A stretch of 32,625 nucleotides of DNA. Origin: Thauera sp. UBA6194. Its GTDB lineage: Bacteria; Pseudomonadota; Gammaproteobacteria; Burkholderiales; Rhodocyclaceae. The position numbers were made by a program, and so were the translations under genes. Under the pieces are notes generated by a model. It had not been told where the DNA came from and ran no database searches. It was given only the letters and a program-made list of their open reading frames with translations. The stretch spans positions 1 to 32,625 of the forward strand of contig DITC01000055.1 of assembly GCA_002422685.1 (NCBI GenBank), given 5' to 3'. Of this stretch, positions 7,983 through 16,565 are shown one piece after another. Numbering within the stretch: the first letter of the stretch is position 1; each line of letters opens with the position of its first letter.

Positions 7983-7996
7983 TTGACGCGCATCAT
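7983..7996 (+). promoter_or_regulatory. Possible degenerate FNR/DNR box upstream of nirJ
   Basis: TTGAC-GCGC-ATCAT matches the FNR consensus in 8 of 10 informative bases. It is centred 57 bases before the nirJ start. Class II spacing would put the start of transcription near 8031, just before the AGGAGG ribosome site at 8036-8041. A dedicated promoter would make sense because nirJ follows the largest gap in the nir cluster. Confidence 0.45.
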
Positions 7997-8046
7997 TTTC
8001 ATTTGTGGGCGCCTCGGGTGAAATGGGCGGCATTCAGGAGGCCCCC

Positions 8047-9255
8047 ATGTTCCGCATCTCCCAATTCATCCGCGAGCTCGACCACCCGACGCCGGCTGGC
8101 CCGCGCCGCAACCCGCCCGGTCCGGTGGTGATCTGGAACCTGATCCGGCGCTGCAACCTGACCTGCGAGCACTGCTACTCGATCTCGGCCGACAAGGACT
8201 TTCCCGGCGAGCTCAACACGCAGGAAGTGTTCAAGGTCATGGACGACCTCAAGGCCGCGCGCGTGCCGGTGCTGATCCTGTCCGGCGGCGAGCCGCTGCT
8301 GCGCCCCGACATCTTCGACATCGCCCGCCGTGCCAAGGGCATGGGCTTCTACGTCGGCCTGTCGTCCAACGGCACGTTGATCGACGAATCCAACATCGAC
8401 GCGATCGACGACATCGGCTTCGACTACGTCGGCGTGAGCCTCGACGGCATCGGCGCCACGCACGACCACTTCCGCCGCAAACAGGGCGCCTTCGAGGCCT
8501 CGATGCACGGCATCCGCCTGTGCCGCGAGCGCGGCATCAAGGTCGGTGTGCGCTACACGATGACCGAGGGCAATGCCCACGACCTGCCCGCGCTGCTGAA
8601 GCTGGTCGAGGACGAGCACATCGACAAGTTCTACTTCTCGCACCTCAACTACGCCGGGCGCGGCAACAAGAACCGCGCTGGCGACGCGCACCACCGCACC
8701 ACGCGCGAGGCCATGGAGTTGCTCTTCGAGACCTGCCTCGAGTTGCACCGGCGCGGCATCGAAAAGGATTTCGTCACCGGCAACAACGACGCCGACGGCC
8801 CCTTCCTGCTGCACTGGGTGCAGCGCCGCTTCCCCGACAAGGCCGCGCACATCGAGGCCAAGCTGCGCCAGTGGGGCGGCAACGCGAGTGGCGTGAATGT
8901 CTCCAACATCGACAACCTCGGCATCGTGCACCCCGACACCATGTGGTGGCATGTGCCGCTGGGCAACGTGCGTGAGCGTGCCTTCGGCGAGATCTGGAAC
9001 GATCTCTCCAACCCGCTGCTCGCCGGGCTCAAGCAGCATCCGCGCAAGCTCGAAGGGCGCTGCGGGGCGTGCAAGTATCTGGACATCTGCAACGGCAGCT
9101 CGCGCGTGCGCGCCGAGCAGGTCACCGGCAACCCGTGGGCGGAGGACCCCGCCTGCTATCTGAGCGACGAAGAGATCGGCGTGAGCGCCGAGGATTACGG
9201 CGCCGAGCGCGTCGTGACCACGCCCTGGACCCGCATCAACAAGGTCTCCGCATGA
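8047..9255 (+). CDS. nirJ: NirJ, radical SAM enzyme of d1-haem synthesis
   Basis: Cytoplasmic radical SAM protein. NirJ removes the propionate side chains from didecarboxysirohaem to give the keto groups of haem d1. The 402-residue protein has the radical SAM cysteines C36-x3-C40-x2-C43 (CNLTCEHC) and the SAM-binding GGEP. A C-terminal SPASM-like cluster follows with Cys339, Cys342, Cys348 and Cys370, which would bind a second Fe-S cluster. AGGAGG at 8036-8041 fixes the ATG at 8047. The stop overlaps the nirN start (ATGA). The assignment is strong because family motifs, length and context all agree. Confidence 0.96.
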   Translation: MFRISQFIRELDHPTPAGPRRNPPGPVVIWNLIRRCNLTCEHCYSISADKDFPGELNTQEVFKVMDDLKAARVPVLILSGGEPLLRPDIFDIARRAKGMGFYVGLSSNGTLIDESNIDAIDDIGFDYVGVSLDGIGATHDHFRRKQGAFEASMHGIRLCRERGIKVGVRYTMTEGNAHDLPALLKLVEDEHIDKFYFSHLNYAGRGNKNRAGDAHHRTTREAMELLFETCLELHRRGIEKDFVTGNNDADGPFLLHWVQRRFPDKAAHIEAKLRQWGGNASGVNVSNIDNLGIVHPDTMWWHVPLGNVRERAFGEIWNDLSNPLLAGLKQHPRKLEGRCGACKYLDICNGSSRVRAEQVTGNPWAEDPACYLSDEEIGVSAEDYGAERVVTTPWTRINKVSA

Positions 9256-10880
9256 AGCTTCGCGCCACCCTGAAAGCCGTGTGCGCGGCCCTCGCGGTCA
9301 TGGTGTCGTCGGGCGCGCCGGCCAAGGCCCCGGCTGCGGCTGCAGGCGAAGCCGCCACGCTGCCGCTGCAGAACGTGATCGCGCTCTATGCCCAGCATTG
9401 CGCCGAATGCCACGCGCCCAACCGCCTCGGCGGCATGGGCCCGGCGCTGCTGCCCGACAACCTCGCCCGCCTGCGCAAGACCGAAGCGGTGAAGATCATC
9501 ACGAAGGGGCGCACCGCCACGCAGATGCCCGCCTTCGGCGAGGTGCTCGGCGCCGGCGAGATCGCCGCCATCACCGACTGGATCTACACGCCGGTCGAAC
9601 CCGCGCCGCGCTGGACCGACGAGGACATCCGCGCCTCGCGCATCGTGCATGTCGACCCGGCCACGCTCTCCGACAAGCCGGTGTTCGACGCCGACCCGCT
9701 CAACCTCTTCCTGGTCGTGGAGGCGGGCGATCATCACGTGAGCGTGCTCGACGGCGACAAGCTCGAGCCGATCTTCCGCTTCCAGTCGCGCTTCGCCCTG
9801 CATGGCGGGCCCAAGTTCGCGGCCGAGGGGCGCTACGTGTTCTTCGCCTCGCGCGACGGCTGGATCACCAAGTTCGACATGTGGAACCTCAAGGTGGTCG
9901 CCGAGGTGCGCGCCGGCATCAACACGCGCAACGTCGCCGTGTCGCCCGACGGCAAGCACGTCGCGGTGGCCAACTACCTGCCGCACACGCTGGTGCTGCT
10001 CGATGGCGAGCTGAACCTGCTCAAGACGCTCGAGACCACCGACCAGGACGGCAAGCAGAGCTCGCGCGTGTCGGCCGTCTACGACGCGACGCCGCGCCAG
10101 TCCTTCATCGCCGCGCTCAAGGACGTCCCCGAGGTGTGGGAGATCAGCTACACCAAGGCGGTCGAGGACATCCCCACCGGCTTCATCCACGACTACAAAC
10201 AGCGCGAGGGCAGCTTCATTCCCGGCTACCTGAACCCCCGCCGCACGCTGCTCGCCGAGGTGCTGGACGACTTCTTCTTCACCCAGGACTACTCCGAACT
10301 CATGGGCGCCTCGCGCGGCGGCGTGGGGCAGGTGGTGAACCTGGACGTGCGCAAGAAGATCGCCAACCTGCCGCTCGACGGCATGCCGCACCTGGGTTCG
10401 GGCATCACCTGGGAATGGACCGACCCCGCCGCCGGGCCGGATGCGAAGCCGCGCACGGTAATGGCGAGCACCAACCTCAAGGCGGGCGAGGTCACCGTGA
10501 TCGACATGCAGACCTGGGAGGTCATCCGTCGCATCCCCACCCGCGGCCCCGGCTTCTTCCTGCGCAGCCACGGCAACAGCCGCTACGCCTTCGTCGATTC
10601 GATGATGAGCCCCGAGGCCAAGCACATCCTGCAGGTCATCGACAAGCAGACACTCGAGGTGGTCAAGGAGATCACCGGCACGCCGGGCAAGACGCTCGCC
10701 CACGTCGAGTTCACCCGCGACGGACGCTACGCGCTCGCCAGCCTGTGGGAGGACGAGGGCGCGGTGATCGTGCTCGATGCGCAGACGCTGGAAGAGGTCA
10801 AGCGCCTGCCGATGAGCAAGCCCGTGGGCAAGTACAACGTCTGGAACAAGATCACGCGCGAGGAAGGCACCAGCCACTGA
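9252..10880 (+). CDS. nirN: NirN, cytochrome c / d1-binding protein
   Basis: Periplasmic NirS paralogue that is reported to oxidise dihydro-haem d1 to haem d1 and pass it to NirS. The 542-residue precursor has a signal peptide (about residues 1-26). Its cytochrome c domain carries CAECH at 50-54, with a probable Met ligand in TQMPAF. A d1-type propeller makes up the rest and ends KYNVWNKITREEG, which parallels the NirS C-terminus. The start overlaps the nirJ stop as ATGA. It is the last d1-haem gene here. No nirE or nirM is found after it, and a 114-base gap leads to nnrS. Confidence 0.94.
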   Translation: MKLRATLKAVCAALAVMVSSGAPAKAPAAAAGEAATLPLQNVIALYAQHCAECHAPNRLGGMGPALLPDNLARLRKTEAVKIITKGRTATQMPAFGEVLGAGEIAAITDWIYTPVEPAPRWTDEDIRASRIVHVDPATLSDKPVFDADPLNLFLVVEAGDHHVSVLDGDKLEPIFRFQSRFALHGGPKFAAEGRYVFFASRDGWITKFDMWNLKVVAEVRAGINTRNVAVSPDGKHVAVANYLPHTLVLLDGELNLLKTLETTDQDGKQSSRVSAVYDATPRQSFIAALKDVPEVWEISYTKAVEDIPTGFIHDYKQREGSFIPGYLNPRRTLLAEVLDDFFFTQDYSELMGASRGGVGQVVNLDVRKKIANLPLDGMPHLGSGITWEWTDPAAGPDAKPRTVMASTNLKAGEVTVIDMQTWEVIRRIPTRGPGFFLRSHGNSRYAFVDSMMSPEAKHILQVIDKQTLEVVKEITGTPGKTLAHVEFTRDGRYALASLWEDEGAVIVLDAQTLEEVKRLPMSKPVGKYNVWNKITREEGTSH

Positions 10881-10994
10881 GCGCGCGCGCGCCCCCGAGC
10901 GGCTGCCCCGGCCCTGGGATGAGCAGTGCTTTGCCGCACCCGCCCCCGGAGCCCCCGATCATTCACAACCCCATAGCAAGGCAGAGAAACCAAC

Positions 10995-12182
10995 ATGGCG
11001 CTGATTCGCCTCGACGAACCGACAACGAAACGCATCCCCCCCGAGACCTTTTCGCTCTGGGCCCTGGCCTTCCGGCCCTTCTACCTGCTTGCCGGGCTGT
11101 TCGCAGCCATCGCCGTGCCCGTGTGGGCGGTGGGCTACAGCGGCGCGATCGAGTTGCCGATGCCCGGGATCTGGTGGCACGCACACGAGATGATCTTCGG
11201 ATTCGCGGTGGCGGTGATCATCGGCTTCCTGTTTACCGCGGGGCGCAACTGGACCGGGCTCGACACGCCCGCGGGCAAGCCGCTCATGGTGCTCGCCGCG
11301 GTGTGGCTGGCCGGGCGCCTGGCCATGGCCTTCGGTAGCGGGGCGTGGGTGGCGGTGGTCGATATGGCCTTCCTGCCGGTTGCCGCAGGCATGCTCTTGC
11401 GTGTGCTGGTCAAGGCCAAGAGCAAGCGCAATTACTTCATTGGCGTGCTGCCGGCGGTGCTGTCGCTGGCGAACCTGGTCTTTCACCTCGCGGTGCTCGA
11501 GCTCATCGCGGTCGATCCGCTGATGGCGATGCATTTCGCGCTCGGCCTGGTGGTAGTGCTCGAGACCGTCGTCGGTGGGCGCGTGATCCCGATGTTCACC
11601 TTCAACGCGGTGCGTGGCATCAAGCAGTGGCGAAACGCGAAGCTCGACTGGGCGGCGGCGATCGCGACCGGGGTGGCGTTGTTGCTGTGGTCGCTGGGCG
11701 CCGGCGCCTGGGCAGGGGTCGTGTCCTTGCTTGCCGCGGTGCTGCAGGCGATGCGCCTCGGGGGCTGGAATCCGTGGGCGACGCGCGGCATGCCGATCCT
11801 GTGGATTCTGCACTTGGCCTATCTGTGGATTCCGCTCGGCCTGGCGCTGATCGCGCTGACGCAGTTCGGCGTGCTGCCGCGCTCCGCCGGCATCCATGCG
11901 CTGGCGATCGGCGCGACTGGTGGCCTCATCATCGGCATGATGACGCGTACCGCACTCGGTCATACGGGGCGGATGCTGGTGGCCGGACGCATCGAGGCGT
12001 TTGCCTACGCGCTGGTGCTGAGCGCCGCGCTCGTGCGTGTGGTGACGGTGGCGGTGATCCCCGCCGCGCAGATGGGGGGCGTGCATGCCGCTGCGACGCT
12101 GTGGTCGCTGGGGTTCCTGCTCTTCGTGTGGCGTTATGCGCCGTTCCTGATTCGGGCGCGGGTCGACGGTAAGGAGGGCTGA
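10995..12182 (+). CDS. nnrS: NnrS-family haem/copper membrane protein
   Basis: Polytopic inner-membrane protein of the NnrS family, which is linked to nitric oxide tolerance in denitrifiers and pathogens. The 395-residue protein is almost wholly hydrophobic, with about 12 predicted transmembrane segments. It has conserved-looking histidine motifs, among them WWHAHEMIFGF near residue 60, consistent with a haem- and copper-containing protein. The N-terminal segment SLWALAFRPFYLLAG is typical of the family. No strong ribosome site is visible before the ATG. It ends the plus-strand block, and a bidirectional terminator separates it from dnr. Confidence 0.92.
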   Translation: MALIRLDEPTTKRIPPETFSLWALAFRPFYLLAGLFAAIAVPVWAVGYSGAIELPMPGIWWHAHEMIFGFAVAVIIGFLFTAGRNWTGLDTPAGKPLMVLAAVWLAGRLAMAFGSGAWVAVVDMAFLPVAAGMLLRVLVKAKSKRNYFIGVLPAVLSLANLVFHLAVLELIAVDPLMAMHFALGLVVVLETVVGGRVIPMFTFNAVRGIKQWRNAKLDWAAAIATGVALLLWSLGAGAWAGVVSLLAAVLQAMRLGGWNPWATRGMPILWILHLAYLWIPLGLALIALTQFGVLPRSAGIHALAIGATGGLIIGMMTRTALGHTGRMLVAGRIEAFAYALVLSAALVRVVTVAVIPAAQMGGVHAAATLWSLGFLLFVWRYAPFLIRARVDGKEG

Positions 12183-12235
12183 GCGCCAAGGCGGCCAGAC
12201 CGCCTGGGGCCATGCGGCCCCGCAGCAGCACGACA

Positions 12236-12259
12236 AAAAGGGGCCTGCGGGCCCCTTTT
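12236..12259. terminator. Bidirectional intrinsic terminator between nnrS and dnr
   Basis: A 10-bp stem (AAAAGGGGCC at 12236-12245 with GGCCCCTTTT at 12250-12259) closes on a 4-base loop. It has an A-run on the left and a T-run on the right, so it can stop transcription from nnrS (+) and from dnr (-), which converge here. Confidence 0.9.
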
Positions 12260-12302
12260 GAACATGCCTTGGCGGTCCGGCGCGGGCTCTCGGCCGCGGG
12301 AC

Positions 12303-13085
12303 TCAGCTCAGGCTCTTGCGCAGGCGTCCGATGTCCGGGATGTGGATGGTGCGGCCTTCGACCAGGATGAGTTTCGCGTGCATGAGCTCGTTGAGGATGC
12401 GCGAGAAGTGCTCCTGGGTCAGGTTCAGGCGCGAGGCGATCGTCCCCTTGCTCGTCGGCAGGCGCAGCGAGACCCGACCTTCGGCGATGCCGTCGCCCTC
12501 GCGCTCTTCTTCGCGCAGCAGGTAGCCGATCACCCGCTCGCGTCCGGAGCGCAGCGAATAACTCTCGACGTCGGCCATCAGGTGGTGCAGGCGCTGCGCC
12601 AGGCCGGCGATGATCTTGCGGCAGAAGCTGGGGTCGACCGCCATCTCCTCGAAGAATACCTGCTTGCCGATATGCAGCAGGGTCGAGTCGGTGAGCGCCT
12701 GCGCCATCACCACGTAGGGCTTGTCGGTGAACATCACCGCCTCGCCGAAGCTGCGCCCCGCGTAGAGGATGTCGACGACCTTCTCGTTACCGTCGGCCGA
12801 GGTGAAGGCGAGCTTGATCTGTCCGCTCAGGATGAGATGAAAGCCGCTGCAGGGGTCGCCGCGGTGAAAGAGGATCTCGCCCTTCGGAGCCTTGACCTCG
12901 CGCACGCCGCGCGCGAAACGCGCGATGTCGCTGCACGCCAGGCCGTTGAAGAGCGCAGCCTGGCCGAGCAGCCGGCACAGTCGCTCGAGCTCGTCGGCGG
13001 GCGGGGTGTCGTGCTGTGCCGCTGGCGCCTGGGTGCGGCACAGGTCGTCACATCGGGTGGTGGCGTTAGCGCGTGAGTTGGGCAT
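12303..13085 (-). CDS. dnr: Dnr-type Crp/Fnr regulator (NO-responsive)
   Basis: Transcription activator of the Crp/Fnr superfamily, 260 residues. An N-terminal cyclic-nucleotide-binding-type domain (about 45-150) contains FGEAVMFTDKP, very close to the Dnr of Pseudomonas. A C-terminal winged helix follows, with recognition helix E225-x2-S228-R229. That E-x2-S-R set in FNR reads TTGAT half-sites, matching the boxes seen in this window. The [4Fe-4S] cysteine pattern of FNR is missing, so NO sensing through haem, as in Dnr, is more likely than oxygen sensing. The start overlaps the norD 3' end by 20 bases, making it the last gene of the norE-F-Q-x-D-dnr unit and probably autoregulated. Confidence 0.9.
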   Translation of the reverse strand: MPNSRANATTRCDDLCRTQAPAAQHDTPPADELERLCRLLGQAALFNGLACSDIARFARGVREVKAPKGEILFHRGDPCSGFHLILSGQIKLAFTSADGNEKVVDILYAGRSFGEAVMFTDKPYVVMAQALTDSTLLHIGKQVFFEEMAVDPSFCRKIIAGLAQRLHHLMADVESYSLRSGRERVIGYLLREEEREGDGIAEGRVSLRLPTSKGTIASRLNLTQEHFSRILNELMHAKLILVEGRTIHIPDIGRLRKSLS

Positions 13086-14991
13086 AGAACATGGGGAGCC
13101 GTGCAGGCAGCTCGTCCGGCTGGCGGATCACCGCGAAGCCTGCGGGGCCGAAGAGGTGGGGCAGGTAGCTCGCGCCCTCGCGGTCGATGGTGACGCAGAA
13201 GGGCACGATGCCACGGTTGCGTGCCTCGACGACGGCCACGCGCGTATCTTCGATGCCGTAGCGGCCGTCGTAGAGGTCGAGATCGTTGGGCTTGCCATCG
13301 GAGAGGATGAGCAGGATGCGGCGCGCCGCGGTCTGCTTTTCGAGTACGTTGGTCGCGTGGCGGATCGCAGCGCCCAGGCGGGTGTAATACCCGGGCTTGA
13401 TGGCCATGATGCGCCCGCGTGCGTGGTCGTCGAAGCGCTGGTTGAAGTCCTTGAGGCGGTGAAAGCGCACGTTGCTGCGCTTGACCGAGGAGAAGCCGCA
13501 CAGCGCGAAGCTGTCGCCGGTTGCGAGCAGCGCCTCGCCGAAGAGCAGGAGCGAGTCGCGGATGACGTCGATGACGCGCGCCTGAGAGGAGATCCAGGTG
13601 TCGGTCGAGAGCGAGAGGTCGGCCAGGGCCAGGCAGGCCAGGTCGCGCTCACGTTTTTCGAGCGACAGATAGAGCTGGTCCGAGGGGTGGTGCCCGATGG
13701 CGCGGTCGGTGGTGGCGCGTACCAGTGCGTCGAGGTCGAGCTCGCTGCCGTCGCCCTGAGCCTTGAGCCAGCGCCGTGCCGGGGTCAGGGCAGCGAACTG
13801 GCGGTGCAGCCGGTGTGCGGTGCGGCGCAGGTGCTCCGGCAGCTTGCACGGGGCGGCGCGCGGATCGTGCACCGAGGCGACGAATTCGGTCAGGCGGACG
13901 TGATCTTCGCGCAGCAGGTCCTTGCGGTAGTCCCACTCCGGTAGCGGGATGCCGTCGCCGAGCACGACGTCGTCCTCGGCCGCTGAGGGCAGGTCGAGGT
14001 CGAAGCGGATCTTCGAGGCCACGCGCTCGCCGTCGCGGGTAAGGCTGAGCTGGTCGAGGTTGGCCGCAGCGGCCGCGGCGTTGTCGTCGGGGTCGTCGTC
14101 GGTGCTGCGCTTGACCTTGATGAATTCGGCCACCGACAACAGGCTGTCGACCCGGAAGGGGAGGATCATGCCGTGTTTTTCGGGCGCGTCGTCCTGCCGG
14201 TCCACGCGGTGCGCCTGCTCTCTGGCGTCCTGGCCGGGCTTGCTGTTGCCGGCTTCACCGGCCTCGGGGCCGTTGGCGCTGCCAGTGAGTCCACCCGCCG
14301 CCGGGCCGCGAAAGCCGCTCAGCCACAACAGCACCGGCTGGGTCTCGCGGGCCTTGGCGGGCAACACGGGCAGGGCTGCGACACTGCCCGGGGTGTGCAG
14401 CGCCTGGCGCAGCAGCTGTTCGCGTTCGGCCTCGGCCGGCGGCAGTTTGGCGAGCTGCGGACGCTGCGCGATCACGGCATCGACCAGGCGGCGATAGCGC
14501 GCTTCGATGCCCGGCCAGCGCTGCAGGGCACGCAAGGTGGCGCGCTGGTTCTCGCGCAGCTCGAACGTGGCGGCCTTGTCGAAGCGCCCCTCGGGCAGCG
14601 CGACCAGCGCGGCGTCCGCGGTCTGGTCGGCTTCGGCAGCGCCGTCGCCATGGCCGGCGGCCAGCGCTGCCAGCCAGAGGTAGAGGTCGCGGTTGAGACT
14701 GCGCTCGGGCAGGGCATCGAGCTGCGGGGGCAGGCGCAGCGTGGAAATGTCCATGCGCCCGCGCGCGATGCGCTCGTTTGCCCCGGCGATGCGCTGTAAC
14801 AGGCTGCGCCGCCCCTCGTGGGTGTCGATCGTGGCGGCGGCCACGCGCAGGCCCGGATCGCCGCCGAGGGCGCGGAAGAAGACCCCGGCGACCTTCTCGA
14901 TCTCTTTCAGCTTGACTTCGGCCTTGGGAAAGTGTCCGCCCGCCGCGCGGGTGATGAGACGGTGCCACAGCAGGCCTACGTGTTCTTCCAT
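13066..14991 (-). CDS. norD: NorD, VWA-domain nitric oxide reductase activation protein
   Basis: Cytoplasmic protein that works with the AAA+ ATPase NorQ to activate or assemble nitric oxide reductase, probably by inserting the non-haem iron. It has 641 residues. The C-terminal von Willebrand A domain has a metal-site motif D458-x-S460-x-S462 (DLSLS), followed by LILSDGKPNDLD near residue 560. The N-terminal two-thirds is helical and divergent. In many denitrifiers norQ and norD are adjacent; here a small membrane-protein gene lies between them. Only a weak ribosome site precedes the ATG, 47 bases after the previous stop. Its 3' end overlaps dnr. Confidence 0.93.
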   Translation of the reverse strand: MEEHVGLLWHRLITRAAGGHFPKAEVKLKEIEKVAGVFFRALGGDPGLRVAAATIDTHEGRRSLLQRIAGANERIARGRMDISTLRLPPQLDALPERSLNRDLYLWLAALAAGHGDGAAEADQTADAALVALPEGRFDKAATFELRENQRATLRALQRWPGIEARYRRLVDAVIAQRPQLAKLPPAEAEREQLLRQALHTPGSVAALPVLPAKARETQPVLLWLSGFRGPAAGGLTGSANGPEAGEAGNSKPGQDAREQAHRVDRQDDAPEKHGMILPFRVDSLLSVAEFIKVKRSTDDDPDDNAAAAAANLDQLSLTRDGERVASKIRFDLDLPSAAEDDVVLGDGIPLPEWDYRKDLLREDHVRLTEFVASVHDPRAAPCKLPEHLRRTAHRLHRQFAALTPARRWLKAQGDGSELDLDALVRATTDRAIGHHPSDQLYLSLEKRERDLACLALADLSLSTDTWISSQARVIDVIRDSLLLFGEALLATGDSFALCGFSSVKRSNVRFHRLKDFNQRFDDHARGRIMAIKPGYYTRLGAAIRHATNVLEKQTAARRILLILSDGKPNDLDLYDGRYGIEDTRVAVVEARNRGIVPFCVTIDREGASYLPHLFGPAGFAVIRQPDELPARLPMFYAQLTR

Positions 14992-15038
14992 CTTTCAGTG
15001 CTCCTGGTGCTTCGCGTGCTGAGCTGCGCGCGCGTGGC

Positions 15039-15455
15039 TCACGGCTGTTCGGGCTGTTCGCGCGGGCCGAACACCGGAAAGCGCCAGGTACGCCCGTTGA
15101 TCGCGCGCGACAGGCCCATGACGCCGAGCAGGATCAGCGAAGAATGTACGAAGGTGAAGTAGAGCACGCCGATGACCCAGGTCCAGGGGTTGTCGAAGCC
15201 CCCGAGCACGAAGATCGCCACGCTGATCGTCACCAGCAGCAGTCCGCCCCAGATGCAGGTCCAGCCGGTCTGGCGCAGGTGGTTGCGCACCAGCGGGTCC
15301 GGGTGGTCGTGGTGCCGTGCCCATAGCACCATGAGCGCGAGGAAGGCGATGCCCGGCAGCAGCATCAGGTTGATGATGAACAGGGCCTCGGCGGTGACCG
15401 CGAGTTTGGGGCCCGGCATGACGTGGCGCAGGGGGTCGGGGCGCTTGATGCTCAT
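15039..15455 (-). CDS. Unnamed nor-operon membrane protein, DUF4870-like
   Basis: A 138-residue inner-membrane protein of unknown function between norQ and norD. Three hydrophobic segments are visible, at about residues 24-44, 65-85 and 90-113. A cytosolic loop after the first has HHDHPDPLVRNHLRQT, and the C-terminal tail has GRTWRFPVFG. The pattern of helix, charged loop, two helices and an aromatic tail resembles DUF4870/Tic20-type small membrane proteins. That resemblance is from memory and tentative. It starts 21 bases after norQ, so it is almost certainly co-transcribed with norEFQD. It may help NorQD act on NorCB at the membrane, but nothing in the sequence proves this. Confidence 0.85.
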   Translation of the reverse strand: MSIKRPDPLRHVMPGPKLAVTAEALFIINLMLLPGIAFLALMVLWARHHDHPDPLVRNHLRQTGWTCIWGGLLLVTISVAIFVLGGFDNPWTWVIGVLYFTFVHSSLILLGVMGLSRAINGRTWRFPVFGPREQPEQP

Positions 15456-15476
15456 GTAATGTGCCTGCGTCCCGCG

Positions 15477-16277
15477 TCAGCGGCCGAAGGTGGCCGCAAC
15501 CACCTCCATCAGGCCTTCGGCGATCTCGGCGTCGTCGGTGAGGCTCTCGACGATGCCCACGCGGCAGGCCGCGACCGGGTCCATGCCGTCCTTGGTGAGC
15601 AAGGCTGCATAGACGAGCAGGCGCGTGCTGGCCGCTTCCTCGAGGTCGCGGTCCTTGAGCGAGCGCAGCGAGCCGGCGATCGCGACCAGGCGCTTGGCGA
15701 GGTCGGGCGCGCAGCCGGTTTCGCCGATGAGGATGGCCTCTTCCTGCGCGGGGCGCGGGAAGTCGAAGCGCAGGCTGACGAAGCGCTGCCGGGTCGAGGG
15801 CTTCATGCCCTTGAGCAGGTTCTGGTAGCCGGGGTTGTAGGACACGACCAGCATGAAGCTGGGCGGGGCTTCGAGCAGCTCGCCGGTGCGGTCGATCGGC
15901 AGGATGCGGCGGTCGTCGGCGAGCGGGTGCAGGACCACGGTGGTGTCCTTGCGCGCCTCGACCACCTCGTCCAGGTAGCAGATGCCGCCTTCGCGTACCG
16001 CGCGCGTGAGCGGGCCGTCGCACCACAGGGTCTCGCCGTTGCCGATCAGGTGGCGGCCGACGAGGTCGGCTGCGGTGAGGTCGTCGTGGCAGGCGACCGT
16101 GTAGAGCGGCAGGCCGAGGCGGGCGGCCATGTGCGCGACGAAGCGCGTCTTGCCGCAACCGGTCGGACCCTTGATGAGCAGCGGCAGGCGGTTCTTCCAG
16201 GCGTGCTCGAAGATGCTGATCTCGTCGCCCGAGGCCTCGTAGAAGGGGGTGTCGAGATTGGGGGTGTCCGGCTTCAT
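15477..16277 (-). CDS. norQ: NorQ, MoxR-type AAA+ ATPase
   Basis: CbbQ/NirQ/NorQ-family ATPase that partners NorD to activate nitric oxide reductase. The 266-residue protein has Walker A GPTGCGKT at 37-44 and Walker B ICYLDE at 99-104. A sensor-1 stretch VVSYNPGYQN and the arginine-finger region STRQRFV follow, as in MoxR proteins. A longer in-frame ORF begins at 16355, but the conserved start is the ATG at 16277, which overlaps the norF stop (ATGA). It acts in the cytoplasm at the membrane face. Identification is secure. Confidence 0.95.
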   Translation of the reverse strand: MKPDTPNLDTPFYEASGDEISIFEHAWKNRLPLLIKGPTGCGKTRFVAHMAARLGLPLYTVACHDDLTAADLVGRHLIGNGETLWCDGPLTRAVREGGICYLDEVVEARKDTTVVLHPLADDRRILPIDRTGELLEAPPSFMLVVSYNPGYQNLLKGMKPSTRQRFVSLRFDFPRPAQEEAILIGETGCAPDLAKRLVAIAGSLRSLKDRDLEEAASTRLLVYAALLTKDGMDPVAACRVGIVESLTDDAEIAEGLMEVVAATFGR

Positions 16278-16555
16278 TGTGCAAGTCCCTTGATGTAGGC
16301 GATGGCGATGATGGCCCAGACCACGACCATCCAGCCCATGGTGAGCGCCCGCCACAGCAGCGGTGCGTGGCGCAGCGCCATGAAATCGAGAATGATCACC
16401 GCGCCCTTCCAGAACGAGATGACGGCGAGGACCGCGACGCCCCAGGTGCCGGTCTCGCCCAGCGCACCCATGGCCCAGGTGGCGAGGGTGGCGAGGATGA
16501 GCGTGGCCCAGAGCAGGGTGGAGGTGCGGGGGTTGCCGTGCATGCTTTTGCTCAT
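16274..16555 (-). CDS. norF: NorF, small membrane protein of NO reductase cluster
   Basis: A 93-residue membrane protein of the prokaryotic cytochrome oxidase subunit IV-like family. It has three hydrophobic segments at about residues 14-33, 37-57 and 68-90, and a conserved-type region SFWKGAVIILDFMALRHAP. NorF with NorE supports full NO reductase activity in Paracoccus, though neither is in the purified enzyme. It sits 10 bases after norE and overlaps norQ by four bases. The GAGGCG overlapping the norE stop probably serves as its ribosome site. Confidence 0.9.
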   Translation of the reverse strand: MSKSMHGNPRTSTLLWATLILATLATWAMGALGETGTWGVAVLAVISFWKGAVIILDFMALRHAPLLWRALTMGWMVVVWAIIAIAYIKGLAQ

Positions 16556-16565
16556 GATGGGCGCC

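Noticed and set aside
10881..10994. FNR/DNR box or terminator between nirN and nnrS
   Set aside because: The 114-base gap has only a GC alternation (near 10880-10892) and no half-site pair or stem with a T-run, so nothing can be called.
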